A stretch of DNA of 64,000 nucleotides from Streptomyces sp. 1331.2 (GCF_900199205.1 NZ_OBMJ01000001.1:930001-994000); one strand, 5' to 3'; positions 41,377-50,184 are shown, counted from the stretch's first letter. The notes: a model not told the origin generated them from the sequence alone. Translations and numbers: made by a program.

Positions 41377-42651
41377 CTAGACGGGCACCGACTGCGGGTC
41401 CGCCAGGTACGGTCCCCAGCCCAGTTCGGCCGCACCCGCGAGCGCCCCGTGCGCCAGCTCCGCGCCGACGATCGGCACCCGGCCGCTGCGCCCCCACAGG
41501 CTGCGTTCGGCGACCACCGCGCGCAGCCGCTCGGGAGCAGCCTCCAGCAGGTCGAGGTGCAGGCCGCTGAGGACCACCCGGTCGGGGTTGAGGATGTTGG
41601 CGACGCCGGCCAGCCCGAGCCCGAGCCGGTCGATGACGTGCTCCACCGCCGCCCGCGCGCGGTCGTCCGTGGCGGCGGCCCGGCAGAGGTCGCGCGCCTG
41701 GTCGAGCAGCGGGCGCCCCGGCTCCGGGGTGAGCCCTGCGGCCGCGAACAGCGCGTCAGGATCGGTCTCGGAGTTGAGGCAGCCGCGGTTGCCGCACATG
41801 CAGGGGCGGCCCTGCGGGTCGACGGTGAGGTGGCCGACCTCCAGGGCGAGGCCCGCGCTGCCGGTGTGCAGGTGGCCGTCGATGACCAGCGCGCCACCGA
41901 CGCCGCGGTGGCCGGAGGTGACGAAGAGCAGGTGGCGGGCGCCGCGCCCGGCGCCGTGCCGGTACTCGGCGAGCGCGGCGAGGTTGGCGTCGTTGGCGAT
42001 CGCGGTGGGCAGCGGGCGCAGCGCGTTCGGGCCGTGGTCGGCGCGGCCGACCTCGACGTCGTACAGGTCGGCGACCGGGGTGCCGCTGGGCCAGGCGAAG
42101 TGCAGGGCGGCGAGCGCGGCGCCGTCCGGCTCGGTGACCGGGTTGGGCAGGGCGAGCGCGGCGCCCAGGCAGCGGCGGTCGGTCGCCCGGGCGAGCGCGG
42201 CGCCCGCCTCAGCGACGGCGCGCAGCATCCGGACCGGATCGGTGGCGGCAGGCAGCGGCAGGTGGACGGGCGGGTCGAGCAGCCCGCCGAGGCCGGCCAG
42301 GGTGACGCTCAGTCCGTCGGCGTGGATCTGCCCGGCGACCACGACCGGACCCTGCGGGTCGATCGCGAGCCGGTGCGAGGGGCGGCCGCGGCCGCCACCG
42401 GCCGGGCGCGAGTCGACGGTGATCAGGCCGAGCGCCTCCAGCTCGGCGGTGACCGCACCGGCGGTGGCCCTGGTCACGTCCAGCGCGCGGGTGAGTGCCG
42501 AACGGGTCGGCGCCTGACCGGTGTGGATCAGCGAGAGTGCGGGGCCGAGCAGCGTCCGACCGCGGTCGGGGGCCGCGCGACGGTGGCCGTCGCGCTGCGC
42601 GTCGGCGTCGTTCCCGGTGCCGGGCCTCGGGCTTGATGGTGAGAGCTGCAC
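41377..42651 (-). CDS. ROK-family transcriptional repressor
   Basis: 424-residue ROK (NagC/XylR-type) protein. The N-terminal winged HTH is R-S-A-L-T-R-A-L-D-V-T-R-A-T-A-G-A-V-T-A-E-L-E-A-L-G-L. The sugar-kinase-like core has G-H-R-G-V-G-G-A-L-V-I-D-G, L-A-L-E-V-G-H-L-T-V and the ROK zinc site C-M-C-G-N-R-G-C. GTG start in a short divergent intergenic gap with the MFS gene, so it very likely controls itself and that transporter in response to a sugar or sugar-like ligand. Confidence 0.88.
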   Translation of the reverse strand: MQLSPSSPRPGTGNDADAQRDGHRRAAPDRGRTLLGPALSLIHTGQAPTRSALTRALDVTRATAGAVTAELEALGLITVDSRPAGGGRGRPSHRLAIDPQGPVVVAGQIHADGLSVTLAGLGGLLDPPVHLPLPAATDPVRMLRAVAEAGAALARATDRRCLGAALALPNPVTEPDGAALAALHFAWPSGTPVADLYDVEVGRADHGPNALRPLPTAIANDANLAALAEYRHGAGRGARHLLFVTSGHRGVGGALVIDGHLHTGSAGLALEVGHLTVDPQGRPCMCGNRGCLNSETDPDALFAAAGLTPEPGRPLLDQARDLCRAAATDDRARAAVEHVIDRLGLGLAGVANILNPDRVVLSGLHLDLLEAAPERLRAVVAERSLWGRSGRVPIVGAELAHGALAGAAELGWGPYLADPQSVPV

Positions 42652-42662
42652 GCCCCTATTGT
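42633..42662 (+). promoter_or_regulatory. leaderless promoter of the MFS gene
   Basis: TTGATG (42633-42638), 18 bp, TATTGT (42657-42662), with the GTG start 6 nt further on. A GACTTTGTGTC inverted repeat (42663-42673) overlaps the start and is a candidate ROK operator. Confidence 0.65.
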
Positions 42663-42668
42663 GACTTT

Positions 42669-43958
42669 GTGTCGCTTCGAAACAAAATCCGTTCCCATCC
42701 CAGCCCGGACCGCCCGTCCCCCCAGTCTCGCAGCACACCCCCACTGGCCGACAGCCCCTGGGGCCCCGCACGTCTCGCGCTCACCGCGTTCTTCGCCGTC
42801 GACGGCTTCCTCTTCGCGGCCTGGGTCGTCCGCATCCCGGACGTCCGCAGCCAGGTCAGCGCCTCGCACAGCGCGCTCGGACTCGCCCTGCTCTGCTTGT
42901 CCATCGGCGCCGTCATCACCATGCCCATGGTCGGCCGACTCTGCCTGCGCTTCGGCTCGCGGCCGGTGACGGTCGGCTCGCTCGCCCTGCTCAGCCTCGC
43001 CGTCCTGCTGCCGGCACACGCCCACTCGATCGCCGCGCTCGGCGGCGTGCTGCTGCTCTTCGGCGCCGGGTACGGCGGGGCCAACGTCGCCATGAACAGT
43101 GCCGCCGTCGACCTGGTGGCGCAGCTGCGACGGCCCGTCATGCCCAGCTTCCACGCCGGGTACAGCTTCGGCGGACTGCTCGGCACGGGCGTCAGCGGTC
43201 TGCTCGCCGGGCCCTTGAGCACCGCGTGGGCGCTCGCGCTCAGCGGGCTGCTGGGCATGGCCGTCACCGTCGGCGCGGGCATCGTGCTGCTCCGCAGCCC
43301 CGCGGCGCCGCTGGTCGCGCCCGACCGGGCGGCGGCGGGCACGGCGGGTACGGCGGTTGCGGAAGGTGCGAGGGACGGCGGTGCGGCGTCCGCAGCGGCG
43401 GCTGCGGGCCGCCCCCAGACCCGCTTCCTGGTGCTGCTGCTCGGCGTCACCGCGCTGTGCACCGCGTACGGAGAGGGCGCGATCGCCGACTGGACCACCC
43501 TCCACCTCACCGACGACGTCCACGCGAGCGCCGCGGTGGCCGCCACCGGCTACGGCGCGTACGCGTTCGCGATGGCCGGCGGACGGGTGGGCGGCACCTG
43601 GCTGTCCATCCGGCTCGGACAGAACCGGCTCATGCTGTTCGGCGGGCTGACGGCCGCGGCGGGCATGCTGGTCGCCGCGCTCGCACCGGCGGTGCCGCTG
43701 TCGATCTGCGGGTTCGTCCTGGTGGGCCTCGGGTTGGCCAACCTCTTCCCGCTCGCCATCGCCCGGGCCGGAGCGGCGGGCGGCCCGCAGGGCGTGGCCC
43801 TGGCCTCGTCGCTCGGGTACGGCGGGATGCTGATCGGCCCCGTGGTGATCGGCTTCCTCGCCGACGCGGCCGGCCTGCCGATGGCGCTGACCACGGTAGC
43901 GGTCGCCGCCACTGCGGCGGCGCTCCTGCCGCTGACGGTCGGGCGGCGTAACAGGTGA
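42669..43958 (+). CDS. MFS transporter
   Basis: 429-residue major-facilitator protein with 12 predicted spans. It resembles the YbjJ/fucose-permease-like branch: V-V-R-I-P-D-V-R near the first loop, G-R-L-C-L-R-F-G-S-R as the A-like motif, N-V-A-M-N-S-A-A-V-D, and S-F-H-A-G-Y-S-F-G-G-L-L-G. A Gly/Ala-rich loop lies between spans 6 and 7. Divergent from the ROK regulator, so sugar export or uptake is likely. The stop codon TGA is the TGA inside the first unit of the following GACAG-type repeat. Confidence 0.87.
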   Translation: MSLRNKIRSHPSPDRPSPQSRSTPPLADSPWGPARLALTAFFAVDGFLFAAWVVRIPDVRSQVSASHSALGLALLCLSIGAVITMPMVGRLCLRFGSRPVTVGSLALLSLAVLLPAHAHSIAALGGVLLLFGAGYGGANVAMNSAAVDLVAQLRRPVMPSFHAGYSFGGLLGTGVSGLLAGPLSTAWALALSGLLGMAVTVGAGIVLLRSPAAPLVAPDRAAAGTAGTAVAEGARDGGAASAAAAAGRPQTRFLVLLLGVTALCTAYGEGAIADWTTLHLTDDVHASAAVAATGYGAYAFAMAGGRVGGTWLSIRLGQNRLMLFGGLTAAAGMLVAALAPAVPLSICGFVLVGLGLANLFPLAIARAGAAGGPQGVALASSLGYGGMLIGPVVIGFLADAAGLPMALTTVAVAATAAALLPLTVGRRNR

Positions 43959-44050
43959 CAGGTGACAGGTGACAGGTGACAGCTGACGGATTTCAGCGAA
44001 CAGATAACAGATTTCAACTTCTGTCATCCGTCATCTGTTCGCTGAAATCC
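43951..44050. repeat. GACAG-family repeat element, copy B
   Basis: Four to five tandem ACAGGTG units, then a perfect 18-bp inverted repeat: GGATTTCAGCGAACAGAT (43988-44005) and its complement (44033-44050). The array begins inside the MFS gene and supplies its stop codon. Confidence 0.8.
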
Positions 44051-44105
44051 GCTCCCCCGCCCTCCCCGTGACGGGGGTGCACCGGCAGTGGCAGGATGCG
44101 GGGCC

Positions 44106-44714
44106 ATGACGACCAGCGAACGCTTCCAGGTACTGCGGGCGAGCGAGCGCCCTGCGACGGCGTGGCTCAACGGGGGCGGGGTGACCAGAGAGGTCGCCGG
44201 GTTCCCGGCCGGAGCCGGGCTGGAGAAGTTCGACTGGCGGGTCAGCCTGGCCGACGTGGCCTCGGCCGGGCCGTTCTCCCCGTTCCCCGGCATCGACCGG
44301 GTGATCACCCTGGTAGCGGGCGCCGGCATGGCGCTCACCGTCGACGGCGTCGAGCAGCTGGTCGATGCCCCTTACCGGCCGTTCGCCTTCTCCGGCGACG
44401 CCACGACGGACTGCCGCCTGCTGGGCGGCCCGGTGGTGGACTTCAACGTGATGACGCGTCGCGGGCGGGTCGAAGCCACCGTGGACCTGCTCTCCGCGCC
44501 CGCCGACGTCGAGGTCCCGGCCGAGGGCACCGTGCTCCTCGTCTGCCTCGCCGGTTCGGCACTCATCGGAGACAGCGACGGCACCGATGGCACCGGCAGC
44601 ACCGAGGGCGTCGAACTCTCCCGCTACGACGCCGCCCTGCTCGACGAACCGGGCACGCACCGGCTGCGCCCGGACGGCGTCACCGCCGCCATCACCTTCC
44701 GCCCGACCCGCTGA
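44106..44714 (+). CDS. HutD/Ves family protein
   Basis: 202-residue cupin-like HutD/Ves protein. W-L-N-G-G-G-V-T-R-E-V, F-D-W-R-V-S-L-A-D-V, F-S-P-F-P-G-I-D-R-V-I-T-L-V and F-S-G-D-A-T-T-D-C-R-L-L-G-G-P-V-V-D-F-N-V-M are the family blocks. HutD is linked to histidine utilisation in proteobacteria, but no hut gene is nearby, so the role here is open. The ATG at 44106 is favoured over a farther upstream one because the family starts close before the W-L-N-G-G-G block. Confidence 0.85.
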   Translation: MTTSERFQVLRASERPATAWLNGGGVTREVAGFPAGAGLEKFDWRVSLADVASAGPFSPFPGIDRVITLVAGAGMALTVDGVEQLVDAPYRPFAFSGDATTDCRLLGGPVVDFNVMTRRGRVEATVDLLSAPADVEVPAEGTVLLVCLAGSALIGDSDGTDGTGSTEGVELSRYDAALLDEPGTHRLRPDGVTAAITFRPTR

Positions 44715-44790
44715 GGCCCCGCCCGACGAGGCCGCGCCCGAGCTGCGCCGCCCCGAACTGCCCCGCCCCGAACTGCTGCACCCCGACGAA

Positions 44791-44835
44791 CGACGGCGCT
44801 CCCACCCCCGAACCGCGGGAGCGGGAGCGCCGTCG
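44791..44835. terminator. terminator between hutD-like and lipase genes
   Basis: 13-bp perfect stem CGACGGCGCTCCC / GGGAGCGCCGTCG with a 19-nt loop, between convergent genes. Confidence 0.75.
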
Positions 44836-44840
44836 TCACC

Positions 44841-45833
44841 TCAGCCGCAGAACACCGGCGTGGCGTGCGCCGGGTCCAGCGCGTTGGTCACCAGGTGCAG
44901 CGCCGTCGGCGAGAACGCGATCGTCACGTGCTCGACGAGCGAGACCGGGCAGTGGTCCTGCAGCACCACGTTGTCGACGTCCGGGCCGTTCAGGAACTGG
45001 GTCCGCCAGGGGGTGACGACCTCGTCGTACACGGTCGAGATCACCGTGTAGCTCACCCCCGGCACGGTGTCCGGCCGGGAGGCCATCGTCCGGTTGAAGT
45101 CCGAGCCCACCGCCTGGTCCCGGCAGGCCTGGCAGACGGTGTAGATCAGGTCGGCGACGCCCGGGAAGTAGGGTGCGAGGTTGACGATCCCGTCGAGCGT
45201 CGTGCCGTGGTCGGACGGTGCGAGCCCGACCAGTTTGCCGACCTTGGAGGCGCCGCCGAGGAACTTCAGGTAGTAGTTCGGCAGCATGCCGCCCTGGGAG
45301 TGCCCGACGATGTCGACCTTGGCCGCGCCGGTCGCGTTGCGCACCAGGTCGACGAAGCGGGCGAGTTGGGCCGCCGAGTCCGCCACCGGGCCGAGGCCCC
45401 CGATCGGTAGCAGCAGGCCGCTGCCGGTGGAGGTGATGCCGGGGATGGTCCCGTAGTCGAGGGCGAAGACGCAGTACCCGAGGCCCTTCAGCAGCGGGGA
45501 GAGCGCCAGCCAGTTCTCGTAGCGGTTGGCGAAGGTGCCGTACACCAGGACGACCGGGTCGGGGTGCGCGGCGGTGGGCCGGCAGTTCCAGTCGTTGGCG
45601 CCGGGCGGTGAGGCCACCGTGTCGCCGTCCGGCGGCAGTTCGGCGGCAGGGGCCGGGGCCGCCGAAGCCGCCGAAGCCGCCGAAGCCGCGTACGCGGGCG
45701 CCGCCGTCGCACCGGCCAGCAGCGCGCCCGCGAGCACGGCCGCGCCGAGCGCCCTGCCGATCACACTGCCGAACGCGCCGCCGAGCCCGCGGCGCAGGGG
45801 ACTTGCGGAGAAGCGGAGAAGTGGGGTTCTCAA
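44841..45833 (-). CDS. secreted lipase/esterase (lipase class 2 type)
   Basis: 330-residue secreted alpha/beta lipase. A TTG start is chosen because GGAGG lies exactly 6 nt upstream and gives a normal signal peptide (R-T-P-L-L-R-F..., hydrophobic A-A-V-L-A-G-A-L-L-A-G, A-Y-A near residue 48). Upstream ATGs would translate the operator palindrome. V-V-L-V-Y-G-T-F begins the fold; nucleophile V-G-H-S-Q-G-G; D-H-G-T-T and a C-terminal H-V-T-I-A-F carry the acid and His regions. Paired Cys in C-Q-A-C-R fit an extracellular protein. Confidence 0.85.
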   Translation of the reverse strand: MRTPLLRFSASPLRRGLGGAFGSVIGRALGAAVLAGALLAGATAAPAYAASAASAASAAPAPAAELPPDGDTVASPPGANDWNCRPTAAHPDPVVLVYGTFANRYENWLALSPLLKGLGYCVFALDYGTIPGITSTGSGLLLPIGGLGPVADSAAQLARFVDLVRNATGAAKVDIVGHSQGGMLPNYYLKFLGGASKVGKLVGLAPSDHGTTLDGIVNLAPYFPGVADLIYTVCQACRDQAVGSDFNRTMASRPDTVPGVSYTVISTVYDEVVTPWRTQFLNGPDVDNVVLQDHCPVSLVEHVTIAFSPTALHLVTNALDPAHATPVFCG

Positions 45834-45857
45834 CTGTTGCCTCCACAGCGGAAGTTT

Positions 45858-45873
45858 GTTACCAACAGGTAAC
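45858..45873 (-). promoter_or_regulatory. 16-bp palindrome in the lipase promoter
   Basis: GTTACC-AACA-GGTAAC, 25 bp upstream of the chosen lipase start. Size and symmetry fit a dimeric (TetR-type) repressor site. Confidence 0.6.
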
Positions 45874-45946
45874 CCGAGTGCCTCCATCATGCGGTCGCCC
45901 CTCCGGCCCGGCCCTTGGGCGTTCCCCAGACCTGGACGGTGTTCTC

Positions 45947-45960
45947 TGTGACCGGTCACA
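45947..45960. promoter_or_regulatory. 14-bp palindrome at the regulator start
   Basis: Perfect TGTGACCGGTCACA whose second to fourth bases are the proposed GTG start of the PucR-type gene. Possible autoregulatory site. Confidence 0.5.
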
Positions 45961-47315
45961 ACGCACCCCACTGCACGCCCGCGAACTCACCGGCCCAGGC
46001 GCCGGGTTGGCGCATCCCGGTGATCGGCGGACGGCCGGCCGACCAACGCCTCCTCGGCGGCGTCCGCGAGCTGGCCGAGGCCGTCGTCACCGCCCTGCTG
46101 GACCGCGTGCCGGTCTACCGCAGCCTGCCCCGAGAACAGCTCACCGGCGAGCTCACCCGGGACACCGAGCGCCGGATCCGCGCCCTCGCCCACACCGTCC
46201 GCACCGGACTCCCCGCCCCCGCCGGTGAGTTCACCGCCGTCCGGGAGGCCGCCGCCCGCCGCGCCGAGGAGGGCCTGCCGCTGGACGCCGTCCTGCTCGC
46301 CCACCACCTCGGGCTGGAGGTCTGCTGGGAGTTCGTCACCCGGCACGCCCAGGACGGCGACGCCGCCGAACTGCTGGTGCTCAACCGGCTGCTGCTCGAC
46401 CAACTCGGGCAGGCCACCACCGCCGCCGGCGCGGGCTACCTGGACGGGCGCCGACCGGCCGCCGACCGCCGCTGCGCGGCCCGGCAGTCCCTGCTGACCG
46501 CACTGCTCGCCGGCACTCCCGCCGACGAGGCCGCCGCCCGGGCCGGACTCCGACTGCCCGCCGGCTACGCCGTGCTCTGCCTGTCCGTCGCCGACCACCC
46601 CGACGAACACTCCCCCGAGGTCGACCCGGTCGTCGCCGCCCGCCGCAAGCTCCGCCGACTCGGCGCCGAACTCGACCACCGCACCCGGCAGTCGGCGCTC
46701 ACCGCACTGACGTCCTCGGGCGGGCTGGTGCTCGTCCCGTTCGGCCCGTCCCCGAGCTCGTGCTCATCCCCAGACCCAACCCCAACCCCAACCCCAGCCT
46801 CAGCCTCAGCCTCAGCCGAGGACCCCACTGCCGCGGCCCCCTGGCCGCAGCTCGCCGCCACCCTCGCCGCAGCGGGCCGCGCGGCCGGTACGCCCGTACT
46901 CGCCGGAGCCGCCGCGGCCGTACCCACCGAGGTGCCCGACGCGGCCGCCCTCGCCTACGAAGTCCTGGACGTAGCCCGGGCGTTCGGGCGCCCACCCGGA
47001 CTGCACCGGCTGGAGGACGTCCTGCTGGAGTACCAGCTCACCCGCCCCAGCCGGGCCCGCTCCCGGCTCGCCGCCCTGCTCGAACCCCTGGCCGGCGCCG
47101 GGGAGTTGCTCACCACCCTGCGCACCCACCTGGCCGGCGGCCTCAACCGCCGGCACACCGCGGACGCCCTGCACCTGCACCCCAACACCGTCGACTACCG
47201 GCTGCGCCGCATCGCCGTGCTGACCGGCCTGGACCCGACGCACCCCGCCGACGTCCTGCGGATCACCGCCGCCCTCGCGGCGCGGACGGCCGAACAGGCT
47301 TCGCCCGTACGGTAG
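45948..47315 (+). CDS. PucR/CdaR-type helix-turn-helix regulator
   Basis: 455-residue regulator. The C-terminal PucR HTH is unmistakable: H-L-A-G-G-L-N-R-R-H-T-A-D-A-L-H-L-H-P-N-T-V-D-Y-R-L-R-R-I (about residues 402-430). The N-terminal region is helical (R-E-L-A-E-A-V-V-T-A-L-L-D-R-V-P-V-Y). A GGDEF-like central domain is degenerate. A (P-T)n-(A-S)n tract near residue 280 comes from a hexanucleotide repeat at 46775-46818. GTG 45948 is preferred; a TTG at 45915 is possible. Divergent from the lipase gene, which it may control. Confidence 0.83.
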   Translation: MTGHNAPHCTPANSPAQAPGWRIPVIGGRPADQRLLGGVRELAEAVVTALLDRVPVYRSLPREQLTGELTRDTERRIRALAHTVRTGLPAPAGEFTAVREAAARRAEEGLPLDAVLLAHHLGLEVCWEFVTRHAQDGDAAELLVLNRLLLDQLGQATTAAGAGYLDGRRPAADRRCAARQSLLTALLAGTPADEAAARAGLRLPAGYAVLCLSVADHPDEHSPEVDPVVAARRKLRRLGAELDHRTRQSALTALTSSGGLVLVPFGPSPSSCSSPDPTPTPTPASASASAEDPTAAAPWPQLAATLAAAGRAAGTPVLAGAAAAVPTEVPDAAALAYEVLDVARAFGRPPGLHRLEDVLLEYQLTRPSRARSRLAALLEPLAGAGELLTTLRTHLAGGLNRRHTADALHLHPNTVDYRLRRIAVLTGLDPTHPADVLRITAALAARTAEQASPVR

Positions 47316-47343
47316 TTCCGCTCAGAAAACGGCTCGTCGGCGA

Positions 47344-47375
47344 TCCCGGAGGTCCCGGAGGTCCCGGAGGTCCCG
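47344..47375. repeat. 9-bp tandem repeat GGTCCCGGA
   Basis: About 3.5 copies between the convergent PucR-type gene and the acyltransferase gene. No coding role. Confidence 0.75.
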
Positions 47376-47399
47376 CCCGAAGGACCGACGAAACGCTCG

Positions 47400-48155
47400 T
47401 CAGCCCTGCTCCCCCGGCAGCCGCAGGTCCCACCCGACCAGGGCGCGCAGCTGCTCCGCCGTCACACCGTCCGGCACCGGCTGGGGTGCGTCGTGGCGCA
47501 GCGGCGGCTGCCACCCCTCCTCCTCGGTCCAGCGGCGGACCACCTTGGCGGGCGCCCCGGCGACCACGCTGTGGTCGGGCACCTCGCCACGCACCACCGC
47601 GCCCGCCGCGACCACCACGTTGCGGCCGATCCGCGCCCCCGGCAGGATCACCGCTCCGGTGCCGATCCAGCTGCCCGCGCCGATCTCCACCGGCTCGTTG
47701 CGCGGCCACTGCTTGCCGATCGGCAGGTCGGTGGAGCGGTACTCGTGCGCCTGGTCGGAGATGTAGACGCCGGGCCCGGTCCAGACGTCGTCGCCGAGCA
47801 CGATCGACTGGTGGCCGACGATGTGGCTGTCCCGGCCGATCACGCAGCCGCCGCCGATCCGCACGATCGGCTCCGGCCCGAGGTCCAGCCCGGGCAGGAA
47901 GCCCGCGCTGATGGTGACCCGCTCGCCGATGATCGAGAACGGCCCGATGGTGATCCACTGCTCGTTGAAGACCGCCCCGAGCGGGAAGGCGAGGGTCGTG
48001 CCGTCCCCCAGCTCGCCGAACCGGTAGGGGCCGGGGCTCTGGTTGGTGACCGCGCCGGTCCGCTGCACCCAGCGCCAACCCCGGTGGACGAGGCGTCCGG
48101 CGGCGCGGCGACCACCGGCCCGAACGGCGGAGAGGAGGGAGCGGGTTATCGGCAT
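47400..48155 (-). CDS. hexapeptide-repeat acyltransferase (LbH)
   Basis: 251-residue left-handed beta-helix acyltransferase of the maltose/galactoside/xenobiotic O-acetyltransferase kind. Hexapeptide turns: I-T-I-G-P-F-S-I-I-G-E, V-R-I-G-G-G-C-V-I-G-R, I-V-L-G-D-D-V-W-T-G-P and V-E-I-G-A-G-S-W-I-G-T-G-A-V-I-L-P-G-A-R-I-G-R. The catalytic His is likely in D-Q-A-H-E-Y. The C-terminal P-A-K-V-V-R-R-W is typical. Substrate unknown. ATG 6 nt after TAACGT suggests leaderless translation. Confidence 0.88.
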   Translation of the reverse strand: MPITRSLLSAVRAGGRRAAGRLVHRGWRWVQRTGAVTNQSPGPYRFGELGDGTTLAFPLGAVFNEQWITIGPFSIIGERVTISAGFLPGLDLGPEPIVRIGGGCVIGRDSHIVGHQSIVLGDDVWTGPGVYISDQAHEYRSTDLPIGKQWPRNEPVEIGAGSWIGTGAVILPGARIGRNVVVAAGAVVRGEVPDHSVVAGAPAKVVRRWTEEEGWQPPLRHDAPQPVPDGVTAEQLRALVGWDLRLPGEQG

Positions 48156-48344
48156 GCGCTCACGTTACCGGCCCGTAGCAACCGCCCGGCCGCCGGGCGG
48201 CCAAGATCACACGATCCCACATCACACGGCTCAAGATCACACCGGCCTCGTCCGCTCCCCCCGTCCAGCCGCCGGACGACGCCGACGCGGCCACCGGGCA
48301 CCCGGGAGCCGCCGACCGTCACCACCGACGAGAGGACCCGGCCG

Positions 48345-49118
48345 TCAACGCACCCAGCGTGCGGGCCGCTTCTCCAGGAACGCCCGCATCCCCTCCTGCG
48401 CCTCCTCCGAGCCGAACAGCCGCGCCGACAGCTCCACCAGCTCGTCCGCGTCGCGCTCGAAGGAACGCACCACCTCGGCGTTGGCCAGCCGCTTCGACTC
48501 CGCCAGCCCCTGCGGGGAGCCCTGGCGCAGCGCGTCCAGCAGGCCCTTGAGCACGACGCCGGTGTCCTCGGCGGACGCGGTGGCGCTGGTGATCAGGCCG
48601 ATCCGGGCGGCCTCGGCGGCGTCGAAGACCTCGCCGGTGAGGTAGTAGCGGGAGGCCGCACGCGGCTCCAGCTTGGGGCGCAGCGGCAGCGAGATGACGG
48701 CGGGCGCGAGGCCGAGCCGAACCTCGGTGAAGGCGAAGGTCGAGGCCGGTCCGGCGACGGCGAGGTCCGCCGCGCCGACCAGGCCGAGGCCGCCCGCCCG
48801 GACGTGCCCGTCGATGACGGCGATCACCGGCTTGGCGCAGTCCACGATCGCCCGCTGCAGCGCGACCAGGCCGCGCGGACCGACCGTCGGGTCCGCGCCG
48901 GTCGCCTCCGAGAGGTCCGCGCCCGCGCAGAACACCTTGCCGGTGTGGCCGAGCACCACGGCGCGGACCTCCGGGTCGGCCGCGGCCGCCGCCAGCCCGG
49001 CGTGCAGCTCGGCCATCAGGCGGGTGGAGAGCGCGTTGCGGTTGTGCGGCGAGTCGAGGGTGAGCGTGGTGACGGCGTCGGCGGTGCTGACGCGGACGAA
49101 GGGCTCTGCGCTGGTCAT
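48345..49118 (-). CDS. enoyl-CoA hydratase/isomerase family protein
   Basis: 257-residue crotonase-fold enzyme. Oxyanion loops V-F-C-A-G-A-D-L-S-E (about residue 63) and D-G-H-V-R-A-G-G-L-G-L-V (about 103), then F-T-E-V-R-L-G-L-A-P-A-V-I-S, where the Glu could be one of the two hydratase acids. C-terminal E-A-Q-E-G-M-R-A-F-L-E-K-R-P-A-R-W is usual. It resembles the enoyl-CoA hydratases of the streptomycete leucine/isovalerate and fatty-acid pathways, but no partner gene is adjacent. Confidence 0.88.
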   Translation of the reverse strand: MTSAEPFVRVSTADAVTTLTLDSPHNRNALSTRLMAELHAGLAAAAADPEVRAVVLGHTGKVFCAGADLSEATGADPTVGPRGLVALQRAIVDCAKPVIAVIDGHVRAGGLGLVGAADLAVAGPASTFAFTEVRLGLAPAVISLPLRPKLEPRAASRYYLTGEVFDAAEAARIGLITSATASAEDTGVVLKGLLDALRQGSPQGLAESKRLANAEVVRSFERDADELVELSARLFGSEEAQEGMRAFLEKRPARWVR

Positions 49119-49338
49119 CGGCGGGTCTGCCTTCCGGCTGAGGGTGGGTCGGACTGCGGGCGCGACCGGGGGTGCCCGGACCGCGCCCGGACGACTCTGG
49201 CACGCCTACCCTCCCCTCGGCCAGAGCCAACCGGCCCCCCGCCGCCGGAACCACGCAGCGCACCAGCGGAGCCGGCAGACCCGCCCGTGGCCGGAAACCG
49301 GTGGTCAGACCCACCACGCGCACGGCAGCATCAACGCC

Positions 49339-50184
49339 ATGACCACGACCGACGTCCCCGTCCTGCTCCTCGCACCGCGCATCAACGAGACGGGCCTGCA
49401 GCTGCGCACCGCCGCCGGGCTCCGGGGCCTGCGGGCGTGCGTCGCGACGTCCTGGCAGGCCCCGCGCGAACTGCTCGGCGCGCCGGTGCACGTGTACGGA
49501 GGGCCGCTGTTCGGCGACGCCGTCGGGCGGGAGCTCGGCCTCGGCCTGCTGGAGCCCGCCGCCGACTGGCTGACCCGACTGCCGCTTCCCCTGACCGGAC
49601 GGCGGGTCACTTGCACCACCCTCGCCGAGGCACGGCGGCTGCGACGCCCGGCCTTCGTCAAGCCGCCGGCGGACAAGCTGTTCGCCGCCCGCGTCTACCC
49701 CGACGGCAGCGCGCTGCCGGGGCCCGAGGTGCTGGAGGGCGACACGGCGGTGCTGGTGAGCGAGGTGGCGCGGTTCGCCGTCGAGTACCGGTTGTTCGTC
49801 CTGGACGGCACGGTGCGGACCGGTTCGCGCTACGCGGTGAACGGCGAGCTGTCCGTCGCACCGCTGGAAACCATCGGGGCACCAGAAGGGGAGACCGCCA
49901 GGGCAGCCGACGGGGAGACCGCCGAGGTGCTCGCGTTCGGCCGTGAGGTCCTGGCCGCCTCCGCGTCGGACGCCCCGCTGCCCAGCGCCGCCGTGGTGGA
50001 CGTCGGGCGTACGGAGAACGGCCGTTGGGCCGTGGTGGAGGCCAACGCCGCCTGGGCCAGCGGGGGTTACGCTGCCGCCCCGGAGGCCGTGCTCGAAGCG
50101 GTGCTCCGCTCGTCCGGCCCGGACGCCCAACTCACCACCACCGACCGGCCGTTCCTGCGCGACCTGCCCGAGGTGGTGCGCTGA
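49339..50184 (+). CDS. ATP-grasp domain protein (DUF4343-like)
   Basis: 281-residue ATP-grasp-like protein. A-F-V-K-P-P-A-D-K-L-F-A-A-R-V-Y gives the ATP-binding Lys region; V-S-E-V-A-R-F-A-V-E-Y-R-L-F-V-L-D-G-T-V and the C-terminal W-A-V-V-E-A-N-A-A-W-A-S-G-G-Y (metal-binding E/N) complete the grasp core. Such proteins often join small acids to amines or peptides; no peptide precursor ORF was seen next to it. The ATG lies 7 nt after CAGCAT; no Shine-Dalgarno. Confidence 0.78.
   Translation: MTTTDVPVLLLAPRINETGLQLRTAAGLRGLRACVATSWQAPRELLGAPVHVYGGPLFGDAVGRELGLGLLEPAADWLTRLPLPLTGRRVTCTTLAEARRLRRPAFVKPPADKLFAARVYPDGSALPGPEVLEGDTAVLVSEVARFAVEYRLFVLDGTVRTGSRYAVNGELSVAPLETIGAPEGETARAADGETAEVLAFGREVLAASASDAPLPSAAVVDVGRTENGRWAVVEANAAWASGGYAAAPEAVLEAVLRSSGPDAQLTTTDRPFLRDLPEVVR

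Noticed and set aside
45887-45890. ATG codons as lipase start
   Set aside because: They would place the operator palindrome inside the coding region and give an overlong signal peptide; the TTG at 45833 has a perfect GGAGG at the right distance.
45947-45960. CRP-type site
   Set aside because: TGTGA and TCACA are only 4 bp apart instead of 6, so the classical CRP spacing is not met.
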